A stretch of DNA of 64,000 bases from Clostridium oryzae (lineage in GTDB: Bacteria > Bacillota > Clostridia > Clostridiales > Clostridiaceae), in contig NZ_MZGV01000002.1 in the NCBI RefSeq assembly GCF_002029235.1, positions 1-64,000 on the forward strand, written 5' to 3'. Below, piece after piece: positions 35,993 to 45,002 of this stretch (positions are counted from its first letter, which is position 1; each line of letters opens with the position of its first letter). Below the pieces are notes generated by a model. The model saw only the letters and a program-made list of their open reading frames with translations. It was not told the origin of the DNA and ran no database searches. The translations under genes were made by a program, and so were the position numbers.

Positions 35993-36868
35993 TTACTTAT
36001 GTGCAACCGGAATCCATATTTCAGCACTATATCCTGTTTGCGAATTGCCAAAATACATTTCCATATCAAAATCACAATCCGCATGCTCATAGCTTGCCAC
36101 AGGAAACCACTCGGAATAGATTCTCTTCCAAACTTCATGCAGTTTTTCATCGTCACATTCACTTTTCCATTCAGTTTGAAATATTGCCCATGTTTGTTTT
36201 GGTATTGTTAAAGTCGTGTACTCAGGAGAAACAACTTGATTCCGCTTTATGCATCCAAGCATATAAGACATATCTCCATTGGAATTATGGGCGTATGTTA
36301 CGCCGGCATCAAGCAGTTCTCCAGGTTTCTTTCCAGCTGCTTCAAGAAGAGCTTCACCTCGTCCGTCCTGCCCGCATGCTGACCAAAATTCCGGGATATC
36401 CTTGTAACATTTGCCATTCACAACAGTTGTTTTTAGTTCAAGTCCAAATACCTCAAATGGTTCTTTCACTTCAATACGATAATTCATCTCAGATACTCCT
36501 TTGATTGAAATTGAGAAAGTCATTTTGGGAAAGGCTTTGAGCGAAACACCAATGTCGCGCGCTGACATCGGCATTATGCCATGCAGATTTTTAAAGGCAC
36601 GACTAAATGCTTCAGACGACTCATACCCGTATTTAACTGCTACATCTATCACTTTTATTTTGCTCGTTTGCAACTCAAATGCTGCTACTGTCAACCGCCT
36701 GCGTCTAATATACTCAGATAACGGTACACCAGTAATGAATGAAAACATCCTTTGAAAATGATATGTTGAGCAGCAAGCAATCTGTGCCAGTTTATCATAC
36801 GAGATTTTATCTGCCAGATTCAATTCAATATAATCCACAGCATCATTCATCCTATCAAGCCATTCCAT
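35993..36868 (-). CDS. AraC-family regulator with GyrI-like effector domain
   Basis: The 291-residue protein has an N-terminal AraC DNA-binding domain (DKLAQIACCSTYHFQRMFSF, VIDVAVKYGYESSEAFSRAF). A GyrI-like domain from residue ~125 ends in SQTGYSAEIWIPV. The start at 36868 has AGGAGGG upstream. Same architecture as 15925-16818, but clearly divergent. It is convergent with the MFS gene; drug sensing is plausible but unproven. Confidence 0.85.
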   Translation of the reverse strand: MEWLDRMNDAVDYIELNLADKISYDKLAQIACCSTYHFQRMFSFITGVPLSEYIRRRRLTVAAFELQTSKIKVIDVAVKYGYESSEAFSRAFKNLHGIMPMSARDIGVSLKAFPKMTFSISIKGVSEMNYRIEVKEPFEVFGLELKTTVVNGKCYKDIPEFWSACGQDGRGEALLEAAGKKPGELLDAGVTYAHNSNGDMSYMLGCIKRNQVVSPEYTTLTIPKQTWAIFQTEWKSECDDEKLHEVWKRIYSEWFPVASYEHADCDFDMEMYFGNSQTGYSAEIWIPVAHK

Positions 36869-37009
36869 CAACGTCCCTCCTCTCAAGATTTATGTTATCA
36901 TACTAAAGTGCTTGCCACCTTGCATTTGATGCACGAAAATATCATATACACATTGTTATAGTACTTGCTTTCTTATAATTTCACTTGAAAATTCTATAGC
37001 TTCACCTGT

Positions 37010-37064
37010 AAAAAATTGCACCCCTGGGGAATTTGGAGGTGACTGTAAGTCAGCTCCTTGCTAT
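37010..37064 (-). terminator. Full hairpin-cassette repeat, terminator of the hsd operon
   Basis: The complete family consensus is present: GCACCCCTGGGGAATTTGG, then AGGTGACTGTAAGTCAGCT and CCTTGC. On the minus strand the first hairpin is GGAGCTGACTTACAGTCACC and the second closes with GGGGTGC followed by AATTTTTTAC. The two hairpins share the CACCTCC segment and are mutually exclusive. Confidence 0.7.
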
Positions 37065-37065
37065 C

Positions 37066-37175
37066 TTCTATTCTTGTCCAAGGAATACAACCATCAAATA
37101 ATTTTGGTTTGTCACGCATTGGAACAATAAAATCTTTCATTACAGCAGATAATTTACGCTGTTCCCAAGCAAATG
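37066..37175 (-). pseudogene. hsdS remnant
   Basis: About 36 codons in frame read AWEQRKLSAVMKDFIVPMRD and KPKLFDGCIPWTRIEDS. This is the start of a type I specificity-subunit target-recognition domain (WEQRK linker, then xxIPWTRIED). The frame then enters the terminator repeat. It is probably left from a recombination or deletion that shortened a second hsdS downstream of hsdM. Confidence 0.65.
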
Positions 37176-37213
37176 TGGAAAAGTGAAAATCTCACCTTCC
37201 CACTACTAAATAT

Positions 37214-38803
37214 CTAAAATTTTACACCTAAAATCTTCAACTGCTCATTAATTTCTGCTTCAAGTTCCGCTATTTCCTTATTGTCTTGTTCTAACTGCTT
37301 ATTTACTTCTTCCAAGTCAATAGGTTCTTCTTCTTCAAAAGTGTCAACATAACGTGGAATATTCAAGTTAAAATCATTTCCCTTGATTTCTTCGATTGAC
37401 GCAACGTGAGCATATTTATCAACATCTTTACGTTCTTTAAAGGTATTGATAATTTTATCTATATTTTCATCATTTAAGTTATTTTGATTTTTTCCTTTTT
37501 CAAAATCATTACTTGCATCAATAAATAATATGTCTTTAGTTTTACGATTCTTCTTAAATACTAAAATGATTGTTGGAATACTTGTTCCATAGAATAAGTT
37601 AGCTGGTAAACCAATCACCGCATCAAGATAATTTTTTTCAATTAGAGTTTGACGAATTTTACCTTCTGCTGCTCCACGAAATAGCACGCCGTGAGGCAAC
37701 ACAATAGCCATTGTACCAGTATTGTTTAAATGGTATATGCTGTGCAAGATAAAAGCATAATCAGCTTTTGAAGCTGGTGCTAATTTTCCATAATCGCTAA
37801 AGCGTGGATCTTTTAATTTTGTTTCATCATTATCCCATTTTGCAGAATACGGTGGATTTGCCACCACTGCATCAAAACTACGTGGGTGGTCAATGCCCTT
37901 TCCGTCTGGTCCATCTGGCCAATCGCTTTCCAGAGTATCTGCATTGTTTAGTGTCATATTGTTATAAGGTACATCGTGCATCATCAAGTTCATACGAGCC
38001 AAGTTATAAGTTGTTGTATTAAGCTCTTGACCAAAATACTTCATAGGAGTACCCTTAGGCAATTCTTGCCCAACTGTAAGTAATAAGGAACCTGATCCCA
38101 TTGTGGGGTCATAGACGTTGAAAAATTCATCTGATTTTTCCACACCATTAGCCACTACTTTTGCTAAAATCTTACTTACTTGATGAGGTGTATAAAATTC
38201 GCCACCTTTTTTACCAGCACTTGCAGCAAATTGACCGATTAAGTATTCATAGATTTCGCCTAGAATATCTTTTCCATCCTCTCCCTTGTACTCAATTCCA
38301 TCAACTAACTTAACTATATTGTTAAGTGATTTTGCACGCTCATTTGTAGAACTTCCAAGACGTGAATCTCCCAAGTTAATGTCGTTGAATATACCACGGA
38401 AATCTTTCACCGCTTCTTTATTTAATTCCGCATTTTTATTAAAATTATCAAAAATAGTCTGGTAGTCACTAGGAATAACCTGTGCATCATTAATTTTATT
38501 AATCAAAGACTCCCATGTATCCTTTGGCGCAATTGCATACCCTAAACTTAATGAAATATCTTGTAAATAGTCCTCTAAATCTGCACCTACCGCTTGTTTT
38601 AGGTAAGCATCATTGATAGATTCTCCCTCCTCAATATCAATAACATTATTCCCCACTAAGTACTTCTCCTGATGTTCAGAAAGGTACCTGTAAAACATAA
38701 ATGCCAATATATAATTTTTATACTCTGATGCATCCATTGTGCCACGGAGTTCATTTGCCATTGCCCAAAGTTTACTTGTAATTGATTGTAAATTATTACT
38801 CAT
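37214..38803 (-). CDS. hsdM: Type I restriction-modification methyltransferase subunit HsdM
   Basis: The 529-residue N6-adenine methylase subunit has the N-terminal HsdM helical domain (SKLWAMANELRGTMDASEYK), the SAM-binding motif YDPTMGSGSLLL and the catalytic NPPY (VVANPPYSAKW). A C-terminal coiled-coil-like acidic tail (residues ~490-525) likely contacts HsdS. With HsdS it methylates the recognition sequence; with HsdR it cleaves unmodified DNA. It starts 31 bases after hsdS and ends the operon. Confidence 0.93.
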   Translation of the reverse strand: MSNNLQSITSKLWAMANELRGTMDASEYKNYILAFMFYRYLSEHQEKYLVGNNVIDIEEGESINDAYLKQAVGADLEDYLQDISLSLGYAIAPKDTWESLINKINDAQVIPSDYQTIFDNFNKNAELNKEAVKDFRGIFNDINLGDSRLGSSTNERAKSLNNIVKLVDGIEYKGEDGKDILGEIYEYLIGQFAASAGKKGGEFYTPHQVSKILAKVVANGVEKSDEFFNVYDPTMGSGSLLLTVGQELPKGTPMKYFGQELNTTTYNLARMNLMMHDVPYNNMTLNNADTLESDWPDGPDGKGIDHPRSFDAVVANPPYSAKWDNDETKLKDPRFSDYGKLAPASKADYAFILHSIYHLNNTGTMAIVLPHGVLFRGAAEGKIRQTLIEKNYLDAVIGLPANLFYGTSIPTIILVFKKNRKTKDILFIDASNDFEKGKNQNNLNDENIDKIINTFKERKDVDKYAHVASIEEIKGNDFNLNIPRYVDTFEEEEPIDLEEVNKQLEQDNKEIAELEAEINEQLKILGVKF

Positions 38804-38834
38804 TATTTTTATTTCCTTTCTCTTTTGAAATTAC

Positions 38835-40055
38835 TTATACAAACATCTGTTGTAGTAATGCTTTCTTTTGTTCTTGCAAGTGATTTAACTTACGCTGATG
38901 AAGGGTGATAAGGTGGTCGAGTTCATTGAAAAATGTGCCAATTTCTTGTTGCTCCTTAAAACTTGGTAAATCAATATTTAAATTCCCAACTTGTTCCAAA
39001 GACAAATTAGGTTGTGCTCCTATAGTAGGATTTTTCTTTATAAAATCTGATACTGCCTTACCTTTTAGATATGTTTTTACATACTCTAAGCAACCCGTTT
39101 TTAATCTAATTATTGCTAAAGCCTGGTTGGTATTTGCTGGTAAGATTCCCTTGTTTACAGAAGTTACACGTCCTAATGTTCCAGCAATAGAAAATAGGAT
39201 ATCATTTTCTTGTAACTGCGAACGTTTCAAGTATCCATTATGTTCTTCCTCAGATATTTTTGATGATATGTTAATTTCACCCGAAGAGGAATCAATATTT
39301 TCTATCTTTACAAAATTGATATTTCCATTTCCAGATTTATCAATTGGAGTGGTTCCTTTCGTAATTAGGCATGTCATCTCCCCCATCTTCCGCTGTTCCC
39401 AAGGATCAGTAAATCCCGGAAAACGAATCTCCGGAAAATCTTCGCCATCTTTTGGAAACATTTTTTGTAACAAACCTTTCTTCTTATCTTGCAAGTGTTT
39501 TAACTTACGCTGATGAAGGGTGATAAGGTGGTCTAAATGCTCGAATAATAAACCAATTTGTTTCTGTTCAGGTAATGACGGAACTGTTGTAATCATATTT
39601 TTGAACTTGCTCAGTGATAGCACATGTTGTCCTGTTCCTTCTGCTGCCATAGCTAACTGACTATTCATACCAAAATTAATTCGGCGTAAAAAGAAATTTG
39701 AATCTGTGTCTTTTACGCAAAAAACTGGATAGTAATAGCTGATAATCCCCCTGTGTATAATGTCATTCCGATTAAATACAAATAAATTAGTGTCACTTCT
39801 GCTCCTATATGTGAAGTATCCTTTAGGCAAAATAAAATACCCAACATTGTCATTTGTAGTGACCTGCCTGTCTGCAAAATAATCTTCCTGAAATACAATT
39901 CCTTTTTGCTGAGATGATGTCAACACTGGATACTGATTTTGAATTTCTGTTTTTTCAATGTAATCCTCTATTAGTTCACAAACCTTACGCTGTTCCCAAG
40001 GATCAGTAAATCCTGGAAACCTTAACTTAGGTACATTCGCTTTATTTTTATCCAT
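38835..40055 (-). CDS. hsdS: Type I restriction-modification specificity subunit HsdS
   Basis: The 406-residue subunit has two target-recognition domains, each preceded by a FPGFTDPWEQRK linker (residues ~10-25 and ~213-228). Each is followed by a conserved helix: HLDHLITLHQRKLKHLQDKK and ELDHLITLHQRKLNHLQEQK. The near-identical repeats allow circular permutation or domain swapping. The start at 40055 has AGGAG seven bases upstream. The domains dictate the two halves of a bipartite target. Confidence 0.92.
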   Translation of the reverse strand: MDKNKANVPKLRFPGFTDPWEQRKVCELIEDYIEKTEIQNQYPVLTSSQQKGIVFQEDYFADRQVTTNDNVGYFILPKGYFTYRSRSDTNLFVFNRNDIIHRGIISYYYPVFCVKDTDSNFFLRRINFGMNSQLAMAAEGTGQHVLSLSKFKNMITTVPSLPEQKQIGLLFEHLDHLITLHQRKLKHLQDKKKGLLQKMFPKDGEDFPEIRFPGFTDPWEQRKMGEMTCLITKGTTPIDKSGNGNINFVKIENIDSSSGEINISSKISEEEHNGYLKRSQLQENDILFSIAGTLGRVTSVNKGILPANTNQALAIIRLKTGCLEYVKTYLKGKAVSDFIKKNPTIGAQPNLSLEQVGNLNIDLPSFKEQQEIGTFFNELDHLITLHQRKLNHLQEQKKALLQQMFV

Positions 40056-40122
40056 TTTATCTCCTATCTTAACTGTCAATTCATATTCGGCAGTTCAACA
40101 ATTAATTTTATTATTCTTAAGG

Positions 40123-40224
40123 ATAGGGAAACACTACGGAAACTTAATTTATACATGTTTGAAAATCGCGGCATCAGGCGATTATCAGGCATGTATAAAT
40201 TAATAGTTGAAGTTGTTTCCCTAT
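40123..40224. repeat. Palindromic repeat inside the hsd operon
   Basis: Outer arms ATAGGGAAACA and TGTTTCCCTAT are perfect, then TTAATTTATACATG pairs with CATGTATAAATTAA, and AATCGC with GCGATT. The ~100-bp cruciform lies between hsdR and hsdS. Parts are shared with 28689-28741 and 14798-14957. Confidence 0.65.
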
Positions 40225-40267
40225 ATCTTATTAAATACTTTAATTATAAAGCGTCATTATATATAAA

Positions 40268-43200
40268 CTAGTTTTCTACCAATTCATCAGCTAATTCATA
40301 AATGGCATCACGCAAACCATTACGATACTTAATTCTAGACAAAGCTTGTATCTCTTCGCTATGTGCTAACGTCTTATAATCCACGCTTGCTTTTGCAATT
40401 ATATCTCGAATTTGACCACTATCATCCAAATCTTGCAGCCCATAACGATGACGACTAAATAATTCACGCATCTGAGCACTTGTAATAATATCTGTAATTC
40501 CCCACTTCACTCGAAAATCTAAAAACCTTCTATCAAGGCTGACATTGTTAGCCGCTTGAATAATTTGCTCGCTATTTCTCAATTTTACTGGATATTTAAG
40601 ATTAGTACCTTCCGGCGGATAATGTCCTTTGATAATAGCCATGGCAGCATTCATGATCTTAGCAGCATAATTTCTATCTTCTAAGCCGTTGGCAAATTGA
40701 TCAATTTTCTCTTTTGTAGCTTGTGCTTCTTGTTTCTTGCCCTCATGGACCTCATTTAATAATTGTTCCACCAATTCTGTTAAATAATCATAATCTATTT
40801 CTACATCCTTCACATGAGTCATCCTTAACTCAATTTGATAAAAAGGAATTTTCTTTTCTTTTGATATATGTTGTTTAAGCTCATTTGTTAAAACTGTAGT
40901 AAGCATGGTTTCTTGTTCACTAGTCATCCCTAACTTTTCAACTAACTCATCAGGATTTTCGTAATTGAAACCTACTGCATTTCCATCAACTTCCTCAGGT
41001 GAATATTGTTTTAATTTAGCCATACCAACATTATAATCACGCAGCAAATCAAGCATATATTCTTTTTGCTTCTCAGAAGGCGGTAATTGCTGAAACTCAT
41101 TAGTTAGACTGCTTAATTTCTCAACAACCTCTTTCACTTCATTAAATACATCCTCAAAAGGTTTAGCTATAATACCATCCTTTTGGTTAGATTCACGTTG
41201 CTCATCTTCTCGTAAAATTGCAGAATCTTTATTAGCATAAATTGCGAGAGCTTTATTCATCAGCATCTCACTTTGAGCAGGCCAACGGTAATTTACAATA
41301 CGCCCCCAAGGCTTTTCCTGCATATCCGCAATACGATTTGTTCTTGAATAGGCTTGAATAAGTCCAGCTCCTTTAAGTGTTCTATCTACATAAAGGGTAT
41401 TAAGTTCTGGTGCATCAAATCCAGTCAAAAGTTGATCTACAACAATCACAATATCTAAGAACTTCTTGTCAGTTGCAGTTTTATTCAAACGGCTGGTAAC
41501 ATCTTGCGTATATCCTGCTACATCATCCATACCAAAGCTTGTACCAAATTCTTTGTTATAGGCTTTAATAGCATCATGTAATCCTTGATTAGTTTCAAGC
41601 ATACTATCATTATTGGATGAGTTTTGGCTAAATGTAACTGCTACCTTTAACGTTTGTCCACCATTCTTCTCATTTTCAGCATTTACCCGTTGAAATTCAT
41701 TAAAATACATCATTGCCATTGGAGTACTAGCTTTTCCCCCACCAACATGAGTGGTAAAGAGTGCATTATACTTGCCTTCGTTTGAACGATTTCGCCAGTT
41801 CTTGAAAATATCTTCAACTACCAGCTTAATATGATCCGGATTTTCATCATAAAAACTTGGTTCAACCGCATCATCCATATCTTCTTGACTTAAATTATAA
41901 ATCTTCTCTTGAATCTGTTCTTCAGTCCACTTTGGATAACGTTCTCGATAAAAATGCGGTAGATATTTTAATTTCATTTGTTGTTCATCAATGGTTGTTT
42001 CAAAATCAACTTTAAAACCTAAAACATTTCTATCTGCAATTGCTTCACGAATAGTATAGGCGTGTAACAATGGTCCAAAAATATCTTCTGTTCGTAAACC
42101 ACTAGTAGTTTCATCAAACATCGGTGTTCCTGTATAGCCAACCCAAGCTGATTTCTTAAAAGCCTTTTGTATCTTTTCAAAACTTTCACCACCGGTTGAA
42201 CGGTGTGCCTCATCCACTATAAATACTATATTTTTATCAGGTGCTGTAAAAGATTTACGTTTGATTAAGGTATCCAGCTTTTGTACAGAAGTAACAATGA
42301 TATTATTATCTTTACTCTTTAACTTGCGACTTAAATCGCTGGTATTATAAGTATTTTGAACACTACCAACCATATCTTCACTAGCATCTGGGTCATAGGC
42401 TCTATAATTTTCATTTGTTTGCTTTGTTAACGCAATTCTATCAACTACGAAAACAACTTTATCAACTTTCGGCATGCGGCTTGCAAGCCATGCTGTTTTG
42501 AAACTAGTTATAGTTTTACCAGAACCAGTGGTATGCCAAATATAACCTACTTTATTTGTACCAAGTTCAAAATCAACTTTTTTTAAATTTTCAATGACAT
42601 TCTGAGTAGCATATACTTGATATGGACGCATTACCTTTAACATTTGTTTGTTTTTTGTACCATCTAATATCATATAATTAGTAGCCATCTGATGCGCCAT
42701 TGGAATACTTAACATTGAATCCGCAAACTCTTTCCAATTACGAACTATCGTATTATCACTTTTACGTTGCCAGTTAAACGCAAAATCCTTATTGAACTTA
42801 TCTGAAGTAGTATTCGCCATGTACTTGACATTATTAGGGGTGATAGCCACTAAAATTTGCAAAGTAGAAAAAATGTCACGATACTGGTTTTCGTCAATAT
42901 ATTGATGCATTTGATTTAGTGCTTCATTAACATCATGTGTATCACGTTTTTCTTCAATTTGAATGATAGGTAAACCATTAATAAGAAGTGTGGTATCAAA
43001 ACGACGAGTTTGTTTCCCAGTGATAACCGCAGGCCGTTCAATTTGATTAACTACTTGGTACACCGTATCTCCAGCACCAATTTGCTTTTGATCAAAAACC
43101 GTTAAAAATACATGACGACCATCATCTAAATCAATTTCTATTTGCGATACACCATTAAGTCCATATAAAAATTGTCCAGCTTCATAGGGTGTTTGAATAT

Positions 43201-43477
43201 CAGATATAATCTTTTTAACTTGATTAAATTCCACAGTACTTAGCGGATGATCAAGTGTATTTTGATTGTGCCTCTCAAGAATCTCTTTGAAGTTATCCCA
43301 AAGCTTTTCTGTAGTTTTAATTTTGGGTTCATACTTCCATAGCTTCGTTTTTACAACATAATCAGCAGATTTGTCATTAACCATAAAGTCGCTGATTCCT
43401 TGTAGGTGTTCAGGTTTAGTTATAGTTCCACTGGTAATATATTGTATCAACTCAGTTTCAAATTGATTTTCATTCAT
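40268..43477 (-). CDS. hsdR: Type I restriction endonuclease subunit HsdR
   Basis: The 1069-residue motor/nuclease subunit begins with the endonuclease domain (LLINGLPIIQIEEKR, supplying the acidic-x-K core). It continues with SF2 motifs: Walker A WHTTGSGKTITS, DEAH box VFIVDEAHRSTGG, YTGTPMF, and motif VI GLIQAYSRTNR. It translocates and cuts unmethylated DNA. The start ATG 43477 overlaps the preceding gene by eight bases, with GGAGG upstream. A palindrome separates it from hsdS. Confidence 0.93.
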   Translation of the reverse strand: MNENQFETELIQYITSGTITKPEHLQGISDFMVNDKSADYVVKTKLWKYEPKIKTTEKLWDNFKEILERHNQNTLDHPLSTVEFNQVKKIISDIQTPYEAGQFLYGLNGVSQIEIDLDDGRHVFLTVFDQKQIGAGDTVYQVVNQIERPAVITGKQTRRFDTTLLINGLPIIQIEEKRDTHDVNEALNQMHQYIDENQYRDIFSTLQILVAITPNNVKYMANTTSDKFNKDFAFNWQRKSDNTIVRNWKEFADSMLSIPMAHQMATNYMILDGTKNKQMLKVMRPYQVYATQNVIENLKKVDFELGTNKVGYIWHTTGSGKTITSFKTAWLASRMPKVDKVVFVVDRIALTKQTNENYRAYDPDASEDMVGSVQNTYNTSDLSRKLKSKDNNIIVTSVQKLDTLIKRKSFTAPDKNIVFIVDEAHRSTGGESFEKIQKAFKKSAWVGYTGTPMFDETTSGLRTEDIFGPLLHAYTIREAIADRNVLGFKVDFETTIDEQQMKLKYLPHFYRERYPKWTEEQIQEKIYNLSQEDMDDAVEPSFYDENPDHIKLVVEDIFKNWRNRSNEGKYNALFTTHVGGGKASTPMAMMYFNEFQRVNAENEKNGGQTLKVAVTFSQNSSNNDSMLETNQGLHDAIKAYNKEFGTSFGMDDVAGYTQDVTSRLNKTATDKKFLDIVIVVDQLLTGFDAPELNTLYVDRTLKGAGLIQAYSRTNRIADMQEKPWGRIVNYRWPAQSEMLMNKALAIYANKDSAILREDEQRESNQKDGIIAKPFEDVFNEVKEVVEKLSSLTNEFQQLPPSEKQKEYMLDLLRDYNVGMAKLKQYSPEEVDGNAVGFNYENPDELVEKLGMTSEQETMLTTVLTNELKQHISKEKKIPFYQIELRMTHVKDVEIDYDYLTELVEQLLNEVHEGKKQEAQATKEKIDQFANGLEDRNYAAKIMNAAMAIIKGHYPPEGTNLKYPVKLRNSEQIIQAANNVSLDRRFLDFRVKWGITDIITSAQMRELFSRHRYGLQDLDDSGQIRDIIAKASVDYKTLAHSEEIQALSRIKYRNGLRDAIYELADELVEN

Positions 43478-44048
43478 TTTCACTTACCTCCTCTAACTTG
43501 GATAATCTGATTTTTGTTTCATTTTCTGCCACTCTATATCTAAGGGCTTGCAACCTTAACTGATTAAAATAGACTTGTCCTATAATTTTTTGCTTAGCTA
43601 TGGAAGGTATTTTGGGTATTTCAAGCTCTTTAAGTTGCTTGACAGTATATTTTAAAACTTGCGAACCTTGCATTCCCAACATAAACTGTTTCTTGATTGT
43701 TTTGTTTTCATTAATGAGATAAACCAAAAACTTGGAATCAATGTTATGATTAGGTATTAACTTAACGTAATTTTGCGTATAGAGATATCCCTGGTGCTCT
43801 TTTCTTACCTTAGTTGCAATACCCGTAATTAGACTAAACACTACATCGCCATCGCATAAGGTATTTACTTTATCCTTGGTTCTAACTTGTTTATTGTCTA
43901 GATTGTTCGAAATAATACCAACCAAATCATCTGTTAGATCTGTCTGACTATAATATGTAAAAAGCGGTGTTTTCTCATCAAATGCTTCTGTAATTCTAGA
44001 CTGAGGCGATCCACTTACTAATTCAACCAATTCGCTCAACTTGTCCAT
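43470..44048 (-). CDS. Small HsdS-like specificity protein, single domain
   Basis: The 192-residue protein matches one target-recognition domain of a specificity subunit: GYLYTQNYVKLIPNHNIDSK, FMLGMQGSQVLKYTVKQLKE, and a C-terminal helix (IIGQVYFNQLRLQALRYRVA). It is half the size of HsdS. It is the first gene of the hsd operon and overlaps hsdR. It could be a half-S subunit that dimerises, or a regulator of specificity. AAAGG lies upstream of ATG. Confidence 0.75.
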   Translation of the reverse strand: MDKLSELVELVSGSPQSRITEAFDEKTPLFTYYSQTDLTDDLVGIISNNLDNKQVRTKDKVNTLCDGDVVFSLITGIATKVRKEHQGYLYTQNYVKLIPNHNIDSKFLVYLINENKTIKKQFMLGMQGSQVLKYTVKQLKELEIPKIPSIAKQKIIGQVYFNQLRLQALRYRVAENETKIRLSKLEEVSENE

Positions 44049-44092
44049 AAATATTGTACCTTTCTAAAATTTTTTTTATTTACCATGATGTA

Positions 44093-44163
44093 ATCATATC
44101 ATAAAAGGAATTTTATTTCAACGATTAAAAATGTAATTTTAAAAAATTACATTTTTAATCGTT
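44093..44163 (-). promoter_or_regulatory. Promoter and perfect palindrome upstream of the hsd operon
   Basis: On the minus strand TTGAAA (44121-44116), a 17-base spacer and TATGAT (44098-44093) form a good promoter 45 bases before the first hsd gene. Immediately upstream, 44120-44163 is a near-perfect 20+20 palindrome (AACGATTAAAAATGTAATTT and its complement), just touching the -35 box. It may be an operator or a bidirectional terminator separating the toxin locus. Confidence 0.6.
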
Positions 44164-44274
44164 TATCATTAATCATTTCCGCTAAAAACAAACACCCCTG
44201 GTGCATTTTTACTATTGAACATTAATTTTAATGAAATAATTTAACCTAACTAACATATTATTTTCAGCAAAAAA

Positions 44275-44302
44275 AACACGCAGTGCTTTTGCTCTGCGTG
44301 TA
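44275..44302 (-). terminator. Rho-independent terminator of the HigBA-like operon
   Basis: ACACGCAG pairs with CTGCGTGT, with T8 following on the minus strand. It lies about 15 bases beyond the antitoxin gene. Confidence 0.8.
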
Positions 44303-44315
44303 AAATCATTAAATA

Positions 44316-44600
44316 TTATCTTAGTTCTATATGAATTTCTTTTCCTAGACCTTTTGCAAGATTACTTAAAAAATCTAAAGAAGGATTGTAATTTCCACTT
44401 TCAAGCCTGCAAATATTTGATTTTTGAGTTCCCATTCTAGAAGCTAATTCTTCTTGTGTTAAATTTAATTTTCTTCTTGATTTTATCACCTCAGAAATCA
44501 ACTCATATCGAGGCTTTAGCTTATCATATTCTTCTTTAAATTCGCTATCCCGCATAAGCTCTTCTTTAATAACAGAGAAATCAACACTCGCTTTACTCAT
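44316..44600 (-). CDS. HigA-like XRE antitoxin
   Basis: The 94-residue protein has a helix-turn-helix: SRRKLNLTQEELASRMGTQK, then SNICRLESGNYNPSLDFLSN. It follows the toxin gene, as in HigBA systems where the toxin comes first. The start at 44600 overlaps the toxin end by eight bases and has GAGGTG upstream. It neutralises the toxin and represses the operon. Confidence 0.85.
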   Translation of the reverse strand: MSKASVDFSVIKEELMRDSEFKEEYDKLKPRYELISEVIKSRRKLNLTQEELASRMGTQKSNICRLESGNYNPSLDFLSNLAKGLGKEIHIELR

Positions 44601-44943
44601 CTTCACACCTCTGTTCAAAATCTTTTTTATATCTTTTTGCTTTTTCAAGTTCGAGTTTTGGCGTTTTATCTGTCTTTTTAAGAAATCCATTCAGCAATAC
44701 AAAAGTATCTCTATGATAAGTAAAGTAAAATATTCTTGATGCACCTGATCCTAATTTTATTCTTAATTCATATATTCCCTTGTATCGTTCCGTTTTAATC
44801 GGTTTCACATAAGGTTCTTTTAAATAAATGCCATGCTCTTGTAAAAGTTCTATTTCACTATATAGCAACAGAGATTTCTCGGCAAGCTTCCAATCTCTGT
44901 AAGGCACCTGACCCCTTTCAAAAATTGGAAACCTAGTTTTCAA
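44593..44943 (-). pseudogene. HigB/RelE-like toxin with its N-terminus replaced by a repeat
   Basis: From residue ~28 onward the protein is a RelE-superfamily toxin: IELLQEHGIYLKEPYVKPIK, then IYELRIKLGSGASRIFYFTY and FVLLNGFLKKTDKTPK. The first ~26 residues (including FERGQVPYRDWKLAEKS) are encoded by the repeat element at 44864-44954 and do not resemble the family, which starts with ~30 residues of beta strand and helix. Ribonuclease activity is doubtful. Confidence 0.7.
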
Positions 44944-44954
44944 TTTTTGTTGCT
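44864..44954. repeat. REP/MITE-like element overlapping the toxin 5' end
   Basis: The ends AGCAACA and TGTTGCT are inverted, with two internal hairpins: AACAGAGATTTCTC... with CCAATCTCTGT, and AAAATTGG... with CCAATTTTT-like arms. The core reads CACCTGACCCC. Near-identical copy at 45771-45861; related to 29239-29478. Confidence 0.75.
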
Positions 44955-45002
44955 TATAAAGGGCAAAATGGACAGGTTTTCATTTTTTAAAGAAATAGTC
45001 AC

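Noticed and set aside
35917-36504. Plus-strand frame of 195 codons
   Set aside because: Antisense shadow of the AraC-GyrI gene at 35993-36868, without family similarity.
38905-39513. Plus-strand frame of 202 codons inside hsdS
   Set aside because: Antisense shadow of a well-supported hsdS; composition is not protein-like.
44187-44211. CACCCCTGG sequence resembling the hairpin cassette
   Set aside because: The second arm and spacing are missing; only the first nine bases match.
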